Below are positions 1 to 5,119 of a stretch of 6,003 nt of DNA, one piece after another. Within the stretch, counting starts at the first letter, position 1. Every line of letters starts with the position of its first letter. The notes below the pieces were generated by a model. That model saw only the letters and a list, made by a program, of their open reading frames with translations, ran no database searches and was not told the origin of the DNA. The translations under genes were made by a program, and so were the position numbers. Origin of the DNA: Dehalococcoidia bacterium UBA5627 (lineage in GTDB: Bacteria > Chloroflexota > Dehalococcoidia > Dehalococcoidales > UBA5627); contig DIKD01000106.1 of NCBI GenBank assembly GCA_002421585.1, positions 1-6,003 on the forward strand, in the 5' to 3' direction.

Positions 1-372
1 CTTTATGAGCAAGGGCCTAAAGTGGATAATTGGATATTAAACTACTGGACCAGCAGTGCGAATAACGATGATCCTGACGCTAACATCTGTGGAGCAGATG
101 AACTATTCCCGAGGAAGGGAAGGTCAGTTATCCCAGGTTCTTTGGTCGATATGGTAATTAAAGCTAAAAAACCACACCTGGTTCGCAGAATCACTGTTCT
201 TGATAGCGAGGAGGATGAAGGACTGGTTGCGATTGCCAGTCCGTTGGTTGTTGCTGGATCTCTTGTTAAAGTGGCGTTGGTCGTGGTGCTTTCTCACAGC
301 ATCGGACTCTTACAGCCACAAATTGAACGTCTTAATCCAGTTGAAGTGGAAGGATTTCACAAGCATCTATAG
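1..372 (+). CDS. Unrecognised protein, C-terminal fragment (5' end outside window)
   Basis: The reading frame is open from base 1 to the TAG at 370-372 and gives 123 residues. A GTG at 22 could be a start, but there is no good Shine-Dalgarno before it and the frame is open upstream, so I read it as the tail of a longer gene. The first half is polar, with an acidic patch. Residues about 74-104 form a hydrophobic, valine-rich stretch (SPLVVAGSLVKVALVVVLS), followed by an amphipathic tail ending GFHKHL. The pattern of two hydrophobic strands then a helix resembles the end of a GAF-type sensory domain, but this is a weak impression; a membrane segment is also possible. It ends 24 bases before the recombinase on the same strand, so the two could be co-transcribed. 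Function unknown. Confidence 0.5.
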   Translation, partial: LYEQGPKVDNWILNYWTSSANNDDPDANICGADELFPRKGRSVIPGSLVDMVIKAKKPHLVRRITVLDSEEDEGLVAIASPLVVAGSLVKVALVVVLSHSIGLLQPQIERLNPVEVEGFHKHL

Positions 373-396
373 TTTACCGATAAGAGAGGTGTTGGA

Positions 397-1950
397 ATGG
401 AGAATCGCGTTAAGAAAGTTGCCATATACGCCCGGGTTTCTTCTGACAAACAAGACGTTGACTTGTCTATCTCGGCTCAACTAAAGGCAATCCGAGATTA
501 TGCCAAGAACAACGGGTATGAAATAGTACGTGAATTTGTTGATGAGGCCGAGACCGGCAGAACTACGGCACGCCCAGCATTTCGCGAAATGATTTCCTTG
601 GCTAGGCATCCCCAGAAACCTTTCGATGTCATCCTAGTCTGGAAGTATTCCCGATTTGCTCGTAGCCGTGAAGATTCTATTGTCTATAAAGCTATGCTGC
701 GTAAAAGCGACGTCCATGTAATATCGATAAATGAGCCATTTGACGATACTCCTACTGGTCGACTTTTAGAAGCAATCATTGAAAGCTTGGATGAATTTTA
801 CTCGGATAACCTTGGTGAGGAGGTAACCAGGGGAATGCGGGAGAGTGCCAGTCGTGGATTTTATTTATCTAGCAAACCACCCTACGGTTATCGGAAAGTT
901 CGTTTTAAGGACGGCGAGAAGGAACGAACCAAGTTGGAAATCGAACCAAACCAGGCTGGCATAGTAAGTTCGATGTTTGCTGATGCCCTGAAAGGAAAGG
1001 GGCTGACTGAAATCGCCAAGGAGTTAAATCATAAGGGTATCGCCTCGCCCCGAGGTAAAGGATGGGGGAAAACTGCTATACGCACCATCATGTCCAATGA
1101 AGCATATGCCGGCTCTTTTGTCTGGGGACGTAATAGTAAACGTGGATTGGACCCCATCAGGGTTGAGAATGCCTGCCCAATCATCGTGAGTCGGCAAGTT
1201 TTCGATAGTGCACAGGAATTAATCAGGGAAAGAGCTCCGAAAATAACACATCCTAAAAGAACTTGCAGCCGCTTCCTTTTAAGTGGCTTCACTTTTTGTG
1301 GTCACTGTGGTAAGGCTATGATTGGTCAGGACGCAAAGAGTGGAAAATATTCTTACTATGTTTGCGGCACTCTCAATAAAAAAGGTGCCGGTTCATGTCC
1401 CTCGCATTACTTCAACAGCCGATCATTTGAAGAAACAGTCGTAAAAGTAATCAGAGAAAATATTTTGACTGAAGAGCATCTAAAGCGTCTGATTGAAATG
1501 GTTAATCAGGAAATGGATGTTAACTCGAGAGGTTATCAGGAAGAGCTTGATGTGGTATTGGAAGAAATGACCGAAACCAATCGAAGGCTTGAACGGCTTT
1601 ATGATGCGGTTGAGACAGGCAAAATCCCACTTGCAGACTTGGCTCCAAGAATTCATGACCTTAAATTGCGTATCGAAAAGTTGCAGGAAAGAAAAATGCA
1701 GATTACAAGCCGGTTGTTTGATAGGAGAGTTGAACTGGCTAGTCCAGAGATAGTCAAGAGTTATGTGAAAGATATGCGCCAAATATTACAAGAGAGTGAG
1801 CTAACAGGTAAGCGAGCCTTTCTCAAGGGATTTATTAAGAAAGTTGAAGTCAAAGACCGCCAGGGGATAATCCACTATTTACTACCGATCAATGGGGTAT
1901 TGGAAGAGAGGATAGGAGTTCTGCCTATCGTACAGTATGGTGGGCGGTAA
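397..1950 (+). CDS. Large serine recombinase (site-specific integrase)
   Basis: Site-specific DNA recombinase of the large serine (resolvase/invertase) family, which integrates and excises an element by cutting both strands through a phosphoserine link. At 517 aa it has the usual length. Residues 8-150 are the resolvase catalytic domain: YARVSSDKQ carries Arg13 and the probable nucleophile Ser15, and YSRFAR gives conserved Arg86 and Arg89. Residues about 160-250 are the Recombinase domain (PPYGYRKV to AYAGSFVWGR). Residues 290-340 are a zinc ribbon with Cys301, Cys304, Cys323 and Cys334. Residues about 376-445 form a charged coiled coil, as in the integrases that control direction. The ATG at 397 has AGAGGTG at 385-391. 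The gene ends in the tRNA-Val 3' end: its last three codons and TAA lie within the tRNA sequence, which points to that tRNA as its target. No frameshift or lost catalytic residue, so it may be active. Confidence 0.95.
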   Translation: MENRVKKVAIYARVSSDKQDVDLSISAQLKAIRDYAKNNGYEIVREFVDEAETGRTTARPAFREMISLARHPQKPFDVILVWKYSRFARSREDSIVYKAMLRKSDVHVISINEPFDDTPTGRLLEAIIESLDEFYSDNLGEEVTRGMRESASRGFYLSSKPPYGYRKVRFKDGEKERTKLEIEPNQAGIVSSMFADALKGKGLTEIAKELNHKGIASPRGKGWGKTAIRTIMSNEAYAGSFVWGRNSKRGLDPIRVENACPIIVSRQVFDSAQELIRERAPKITHPKRTCSRFLLSGFTFCGHCGKAMIGQDAKSGKYSYYVCGTLNKKGAGSCPSHYFNSRSFEETVVKVIRENILTEEHLKRLIEMVNQEMDVNSRGYQEELDVVLEEMTETNRRLERLYDAVETGKIPLADLAPRIHDLKLRIEKLQERKMQITSRLFDRRVELASPEIVKSYVKDMRQILQESELTGKRAFLKGFIKKVEVKDRQGIIHYLLPINGVLEERIGVLPIVQYGGR

Positions 1951-1965
1951 TGGATTTGAACCAAT
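1938..1965. other. Candidate attachment site core in the tRNA-Val 3' end
   Basis: The recombinase 3' end and the tRNA 3' end share 1938-1950, and the T arm of the tRNA extends to 1965. By analogy with other serine and tyrosine integrases that use tRNA 3' ends, the crossover should lie in or beside this stretch. The exact crossover dinucleotide and the outer limits of the site cannot be set without the left junction. Inferred from position only. Confidence 0.45.
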
Positions 1966-2014
1966 GACCTCTGCGATGTCAACGCAGCGCTCTAACCAAC
2001 TGAGCTAACCGCCC
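1938..2014 (-). tRNA. tRNA-Val (anticodon GAC)
   Basis: Read on the minus strand, the 77 bases fold as a complete cloverleaf. The acceptor stem is GGGCGGT with ACCGCCC, the D stem GCTC/GAGC with a GG-containing loop, and the anticodon stem CTGCG/CGCAG with loop TTGACAT (anticodon GAC, valine). The variable loop has 5 bases, the T loop is TTCAAAT, and the discriminator is A. CCA is encoded at 1938-1940. The T stem ATTGG/CCATT has one U-U mismatch (bases 1964 and 1950, standard positions 50 and 64), which is unusual in an otherwise perfect tRNA. Without it the sequence is a standard valine tRNA reading GUC and GUU. Its own promoter lies just upstream. Its 3' end overlaps the recombinase gene. 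Confidence 0.95.
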
Positions 2015-2031
2015 TAAAGTGAGGACAAGTA

Positions 2032-2060
2032 ATTTTACTAATTATGGCTGATATAGTCAA
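2032..2060 (-). promoter_or_regulatory. Sigma70-type promoter of tRNA-Val
   Basis: On the minus strand, TTGACT (2055-2060) is followed by a 17-base spacer and TAAAAT (2032-2037), each one mismatch from consensus. Transcription would start near 2025, about 11 bases before the mature tRNA 5' end at 2014. The -35 box lies 9 bases past the bioY stop, so the tRNA is transcribed independently of bioY. Confidence 0.8.
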
Positions 2061-2069
2061 AAAATATAT

Positions 2070-2687
2070 TTACGTGTTATTGCCGGTGTAATCCTTTTTA
2101 GGAGTTACCGTTTTAGTAATTAGCGCACCGGCAACACATTTTATAATATCCCCGACTATAAATGGAGCAACGCCCATCGCCAGCAAAGAAATAATACTGA
2201 CCGATACGCCGCTAACCGCTTTTAACCAAATACCCAGCCAGATAACTCCGGGTACATAAATAAGAAATAAACTGGCAAAAGCCATCACGCCAAGCATGCT
2301 GATAAAATGTCTGGATTTAATATATTTATCCGTAACATAACCGATAAAAAGAGCAGCCAGAATAAAACCGATAAGATACCCGCCGGTAGCGCCAAGTCCG
2401 CTGGTCATACCTGTAAACCAGGGAACTCCGGCAACACCGAGAACTGCATAAATCGCCATACTGGCTCCGCCCCAACGCCTCCCCAATAACACACCGGCAA
2501 GCAGTACAGCCAGTGTTTGCCCGGTAATAGGTACGGGGCTCCACTCTACGAATATTCTCACCTGTGCCAGTAAACCTGTCATTCCAGCCATAGCTATAGC
2601 CATGACAATTTTCATTGGAATACTTAAATTAAGCCGCCATTCAAATATGTTATATCGTGTTCTATCAATTGCTGATGCTAATTGCAT
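2070..2687 (-). CDS. bioY: Biotin transporter substrate-binding subunit BioY
   Basis: BioY is the membrane S component of ECF-type biotin importers: it binds biotin and works with an EcfA ATPase pair and EcfT, or in some bacteria alone. The protein is 205 aa, normal for the family, and mostly hydrophobic with about six membrane segments. Family signatures are clear: PVPITGQTLAVLLAGVLLG (51-69), the GxxGVPWF region (84-91), GATGGYLIGF (99-108) and PFIVGDIIKCVAGALI (175-190). The first 20 residues are a polar cytoplasmic start. The ATG at 2687 has GGAGG (2694-2698) six bases ahead. It lies 21 bases after the stop of a small coiled-coil gene and probably shares its promoter at 3026-3054. No ecfA or ecfT lies in the window, so it must use shared energising subunits encoded elsewhere or act alone. 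Confidence 0.93.
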   Translation of the reverse strand: MQLASAIDRTRYNIFEWRLNLSIPMKIVMAIAMAGMTGLLAQVRIFVEWSPVPITGQTLAVLLAGVLLGRRWGGASMAIYAVLGVAGVPWFTGMTSGLGATGGYLIGFILAALFIGYVTDKYIKSRHFISMLGVMAFASLFLIYVPGVIWLGIWLKAVSGVSVSIISLLAMGVAPFIVGDIIKCVAGALITKTVTPKKDYTGNNT

Positions 2688-2708
2688 ATATTTCCTCCAG
2701 CATTAAGA

Positions 2709-2933
2709 CTATATACCGGGTTTCTTAACACCGACCAGAGATATTTCTACGTTTTTACCGCAATTGGGACAATTTACCAATAACACTGCAGGCTGGCTCA
2801 TAACTCTCTCGATAGCAGCTGACACCATACTGTCAATATCGTCAAGGCGCCGGTCTATCATATCAAGTCGACGCTCTAACTTTTCAATATTTTCAGCTTG
2901 TTGCTTGGAGCCGCTTTGGTTATCTTTAGCCAA
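2709..2933 (-). CDS. Small coiled-coil protein with a CPNC zinc-knuckle-like tail
   Basis: A 74-residue protein that I cannot name. Residues 16-44 carry an unbroken heptad pattern (I16, L19, L23, I26, L30, I33, V37, A40, V44), so it should form a coiled coil, probably a dimer. Residues 54-60 are NCPNCGK, half of a zinc ribbon; a dimer could supply the four cysteines for one zinc ion. No signal peptide or membrane segment. I chose the TTG at 2933 because GAGG (2941-2944) lies seven bases ahead; an upstream TTG at 2963 would add ten residues but falls in the leader T-run and has no ribosome site. It precedes bioY by 21 bases on the same strand and is likely co-transcribed. A role in regulation or protein bridging is possible but unsupported. 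Confidence 0.7.
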   Translation of the reverse strand: MAKDNQSGSKQQAENIEKLERRLDMIDRRLDDIDSMVSAAIERVMSQPAVLLVNCPNCGKNVEISLVGVKKPGI

Positions 2934-2940
2934 TTTACAA

Positions 2941-2944
2941 CCTC
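2941..2944 (-). promoter_or_regulatory. Ribosome binding site deciding the TTG start of the coiled-coil gene
   Basis: GAGG on the minus strand lies seven bases before the TTG at 2933. No comparable site precedes the alternative TTG at 2963, which follows a T-run and hairpin. This favours the shorter protein. Confidence 0.55.
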
Positions 2945-2960
2945 GATTATTTGCTGTCCC

Positions 2961-2996
2961 CAAAAAATAAACTTCCCACGACCTTACGGTCGGGGT
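2961..2996 (-). terminator. Terminator-like hairpin and T-run in the leader of the coiled-coil/bioY transcript
   Basis: On the minus strand, CGACC (2988-2992) pairs with GGTCG (2979-2983) around a GTAA loop, a stable GNRA tetraloop in RNA. Past one C-T mismatch, two outer C-G pairs extend the stem. A T-rich tract follows (TTTATTTTTT, 2962-2971). This has the form of an intrinsic terminator but lies downstream of a consensus promoter and upstream of the first gene, so it could be an attenuator. Alternatively it is a remnant of the right end of an IS200/IS605-type element, whose ends often carry a hairpin of this sort; no transposase or TnpB is present here. Confidence 0.5.
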
Positions 2997-3025
2997 ATTG
3001 AGTTCGGTAAGATAAAAACAGGCTA

Positions 3026-3054
3026 ATTATACGTGACGGTAGTGAATATGTCAA
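3026..3054 (-). promoter_or_regulatory. Perfect-consensus sigma70 promoter for the coiled-coil/bioY transcript
   Basis: On the minus strand, TTGACA (3049-3054), a 17-base spacer and TATAAT (3026-3031) match consensus exactly. Transcription would start near 3019, giving a leader of about 85 bases before the TTG at 2933. Such a strong promoter ahead of small, presumably low-demand genes suggests a control step after initiation, such as the hairpin at 2975-2995. Confidence 0.8.
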
Positions 3055-3073
3055 AATAATTTGCCAAAATCTA

Positions 3074-3102
3074 TTGCTTTGGATGAACTCGTATCATATA
3101 CT
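3074..3102 (+). promoter_or_regulatory. Probable promoter of the EF-Tu-like gene
   Basis: TTGCTT (3074-3079), a 17-base spacer and TATACT (3097-3102) are a reasonable sigma70 match. Transcription would begin near 3109, 28 bases before the ATG at 3137. It diverges from the minus-strand promoter; the two -35 boxes are about 20 bases apart. Confidence 0.6.
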
Positions 3103-3124
3103 TAAGCCGACGGATATAAGACAA

Positions 3125-3130
3125 AGGAGG
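3125..3130 (+). promoter_or_regulatory. Strong ribosome binding site fixing the start at 3137
   Basis: AGGAGG is followed by six bases and then ATG at 3137. It rules out the longer reading from 3074, whose first 21 codons would run through the -10 box and this ribosome site. Confidence 0.8.
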
Positions 3131-3136
3131 TATGAA

Positions 3137-3388
3137 ATGCCTGAAATAAAAGTCGGCACTGTCTCCGATTTCTTCGCACATCCGGTGGTTGCCGGGATTG
3201 AACTTTCGGCAGAACTCAACGTGGGTGATGTGATACGTATTAAGGGGCATACAACGGACATGGAACTTATTGTATCTTCCATGCAGGTTGACAACAACTC
3301 GGTTACATCCGCAAAAGCCGGAGACGCAGTCGGAATAAAGGTTACCGAACGAGTCAGGCCGGGCGATGCAGTCTATAAAGTTGTATAG
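3137..3388 (+). CDS. Stand-alone EF-Tu domain 2-like protein (translation elongation factor-like)
   Basis: An 83-residue protein that looks like a single beta barrel of the kind found as domain 2 of translational GTPases. It runs MPEIKVGTVSDFF, then a GDVIRIKGHTTD segment (30-41), a short strand IVSSMQVD (45-52), the GDAVGIKV strand (62-69) and RPGDAVYKVV at the end. Proteins of this length and pattern are usually annotated as translation elongation factor-like and resemble the extra C-terminal barrel of some U32 peptidases. There is no GTPase domain, so it cannot be an elongation factor itself; the true role is unknown. The start at 3137 is set by AGGAGG at 3125-3130. It has its own promoter, faces away from the coiled-coil/bioY pair and converges with ribH, so it is probably a single-gene transcript. 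Confidence 0.85.
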   Translation: MPEIKVGTVSDFFAHPVVAGIELSAELNVGDVIRIKGHTTDMELIVSSMQVDNNSVTSAKAGDAVGIKVTERVRPGDAVYKVV

Positions 3389-3404
3389 CCAGCTTGCCTT
3401 GGCT
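3387..3404. terminator. Weak inverted repeat between convergent genes
   Basis: AGCCAG (3387-3392) and TTGGCT (3399-3404) can pair around a six-base loop, with one G-U pair on the plus strand. The repeat spans both stop codons (3386-3388 plus, 3403-3405 minus). The following sequence is only modestly T-rich on either strand, so it is at best a weak two-way terminator. Confidence 0.35.
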
Positions 3405-3870
3405 AACTTAATTTCTTCAGCAAATTAGCCATTTCGATGGCGCTTGAAGCTGCGGTAAAACCTTTGTTGCCCATCTTGGTGCCCGCTCTTTCGATGGACT
3501 GTTCCAGATTATCGGCAGTTATAACACCGTTGATTACCGGCACCTGGGTATCCAGCGCCACCTTGGCGATGCCCTTGGTGTATTCCGATGCCACATAATC
3601 GAAATGGGGAGTGCCGCCCCTTATAATCGCACCCAAACATATAATAGCATCATATTTTTGTGATTTAGCCATTTTAAGGGCAACCAGCGGTATTTCAAAA
3701 GAACCGGGCGTCCATGCTACATAGATATCATCTTCGCCAACTTCATGCCTTATAAGCGCATCCTTACATCCATCAAGGAGCTTATTCGATATAAACTCAT
3801 TAAAACGTGAAACAATGATTCCAAACTTAAGACCCTTGCCGACCAGCATCCCTTCAAAACTCTTGTTCAT
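3403..3870 (-). CDS. ribH: 6,7-dimethyl-8-ribityllumazine synthase
   Basis: RibH joins 3,4-dihydroxy-2-butanone 4-phosphate with the ribitylamino-pyrimidine to form lumazine, the step before riboflavin, in a cytoplasmic oligomer. The 155 residues match the family length. Conserved parts are FGIIVSRFNEFI (16-27), the PGSFEIP substrate loop (55-61), GAIIRGGTPHFDYV (80-93) with catalytic His89, and NGVITADNLEQSIERAG (114-130) followed by GNKG (134-137). I chose the ATG at 3870 because GGAGGG (3875-3880) lies four bases ahead; a GTG at 3882 would add four residues but overlaps that site. It is the last gene of the rib operon, 30 bases after ribBA, and converges with the EF-Tu-like gene. No key residue is missing. 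Confidence 0.97.
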   Translation of the reverse strand: MNKSFEGMLVGKGLKFGIIVSRFNEFISNKLLDGCKDALIRHEVGEDDIYVAWTPGSFEIPLVALKMAKSQKYDAIICLGAIIRGGTPHFDYVASEYTKGIAKVALDTQVPVINGVITADNLEQSIERAGTKMGNKGFTAASSAIEMANLLKKLS

Positions 3871-3874
3871 TATA

Positions 3875-3880
3875 CCCTCC
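3875..3880 (-). promoter_or_regulatory. Ribosome binding site fixing the ribH start
   Basis: GGAGGG on the minus strand is four bases before the ATG at 3870, which excludes the GTG at 3882 as the main start. Confidence 0.7.
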
Positions 3881-3900
3881 ACTGACTTTACTGACAGTTA

Positions 3901-5097
3901 TTAATCCAGTATATGACCCATTTTTTCTTTTTTAGTATCCAGATAACACTTATTATAAGGATTCGGTTTGATGACTATCGGCACCGTTTCAACCACTTCA
4001 AGCCCGTAACCTTCAAGCCCAATTACCTTTTTGGGATTATTTGTGAGCAATTTTATCTTATTTAATTTCAAATCGTTTAGTATCTGCGCACCGATACCGT
4101 AGTCTCTTAAATCTGCCGGAAATCCCAGCGAGAGGTTGGCTTCTACCGTATCCATTCCGTTATCCTGTAAGCCATAGGCAGATATTTTGTTATGAATACC
4201 GATGCCGCGACCCTCCTGCCTCATATAAAGCAGCACACCGCGTTTCTCTTCCGCAATCATCTCAAGCGCCATATCAATTTGTTCGCCGCAATCGCAGCGC
4301 AGACTACCGAATACGTCACCGGTAAGGCATTCACTGTGTACCCTTACCAGCACCGGTTCATCAGCTTCTATATCTCCCATTACCAGCGCTACATGCTGGT
4401 CAACATCCATATCGCTTTTATAGGCAAGTATTTTAAACTCGCCATATTTAGTCGGAAGTTTTGCTTCGGCGACACATCTTACCAGTTTCTCATGTCTGCG
4501 CCTGTATGTAATCAGGTCGGCGATGCTGACTATTTTAATAGCAAATTTGTCAGCCAATTCCTTTAATTCGGGTAATTTTGCCATCGAGCCGTCTTCGCTC
4601 ATTACCTCACAGATAACACCGGCCGGATACAATCCCGCCATTTTTGCTAAATCTACAATTGCTTCGGTATGACCCGCCCTGACAAGTACTCCGCCTTCTT
4701 TGGCTCTCAAAGGGAATATATGGCCGGGGCGCGCTATATCCGAGGCTTTCGTTTCCGGGTTGATAACCGCCTTAATGGTTTTCGCTCTGTCCTTAGCAGA
4801 TATCCCGGTAGTAACCCCATGCTTGGCTTCAATTGAAACCGTAAAAGCTGTCGTAAACTTTGAGGTATTATGGGAGACCATCATCGGGATTTCCAGTTCA
4901 TCCAGACGTTCGCCTCTAATAGGCAAACATACCAACCCGCGCGCATGCTTTACCATGAAGTTAATCGCTTCGGTAGATACCTTTTCGGCAGCTATTGCAA
5001 GGTCGCCCTCGTTTTCACGGTCTTCATCGTCAACGATAATGACGAACTTGCCATCTTTTATATCCTTAATTGCTTCTTCAATGCTCGATAAAACCAT
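3901..5097 (-). CDS. ribBA: Bifunctional DHBP synthase / GTP cyclohydrolase II
   Basis: RibBA starts both branches of riboflavin synthesis. The N-terminal half turns ribulose 5-phosphate into dihydroxybutanone phosphate; the C-terminal half opens GTP to the diaminopyrimidine. The 398 residues fit the fused form. DHBP synthase covers about 1-200, with DDEDRENEGD (23-32), TTGISAKDRA (96-105), RPGHIFPL (123-130) and the GHTEA region (142-146). GTP cyclohydrolase II covers about 205-398, with zinc ligands Cys257, Cys268 and Cys270, RQEGRGIG (293-300) and DLRDYGIGAQIL (329-340). Motifs of both domains are intact, so both activities are expected, unlike some RibBA proteins with one dead half. The ATG at 5097 has AGAGG (5103-5107) five bases ahead. 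It sits 22 bases after ribE and 30 before ribH, consistent with one operon. Confidence 0.97.
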   Translation of the reverse strand: MVLSSIEEAIKDIKDGKFVIIVDDEDRENEGDLAIAAEKVSTEAINFMVKHARGLVCLPIRGERLDELEIPMMVSHNTSKFTTAFTVSIEAKHGVTTGISAKDRAKTIKAVINPETKASDIARPGHIFPLRAKEGGVLVRAGHTEAIVDLAKMAGLYPAGVICEVMSEDGSMAKLPELKELADKFAIKIVSIADLITYRRRHEKLVRCVAEAKLPTKYGEFKILAYKSDMDVDQHVALVMGDIEADEPVLVRVHSECLTGDVFGSLRCDCGEQIDMALEMIAEEKRGVLLYMRQEGRGIGIHNKISAYGLQDNGMDTVEANLSLGFPADLRDYGIGAQILNDLKLNKIKLLTNNPKKVIGLEGYGLEVVETVPIVIKPNPYNKCYLDTKKEKMGHILD

Positions 5098-5119
5098 TTA
5101 TACCTCTGTTAATATAAGT

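Larger units (their letters stand above)
1..1950. mobile_element. Right-hand end of a putative tRNA-integrated element (left end outside window)
   Basis: A large serine recombinase gene lies with its 3' end inside the 3' end of a tRNA-Val gene, the arrangement left when an island or prophage integrates at a tRNA gene and the element restores the tRNA 3' end. The element would extend leftward from the tRNA, and the partial gene at the left edge would belong to it. No second copy of the tRNA 3' end is visible between 1 and 1930, so the other attachment site must be outside the window. The extent and kind of element (prophage, genomic island, conjugative element) cannot be judged. Its presence is inferred from the recombinase and its position; no excision product or direct repeat is seen here. 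Confidence 0.55.

Noticed and set aside
341..373. Possible recombinase promoter (TTGAAG and TATAGT)
   Set aside because: The spacer is 21 bases, too long for sigma70, and the boxes lie in the coding end of the upstream gene.
200..484. Open reading frame of 94 codons on the plus strand
   Set aside because: It overlaps the end of the left-edge gene and the start of the recombinase in another frame, and its composition does not look like a conserved protein.
1029..1782. Minus-strand frames of 87 and 100 codons within the recombinase
   Set aside because: They are antisense to conserved recombinase domains and have no domain pattern of their own.
2088..2108. Inverted repeat at the end of bioY (GTAATCCT with AGGAGTTAC, one bulge) considered as a bioY terminator
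   Set aside because: It lies within the last codons, and the nearest T-run on the minus strand is over 20 bases further on, too far for an intrinsic terminator.
3074..3136. Longer N-terminus for the EF-Tu-like protein
   Set aside because: The extra 21 codons cover the promoter -10 box and the ribosome site, and homologues as I recall them begin at MPE.
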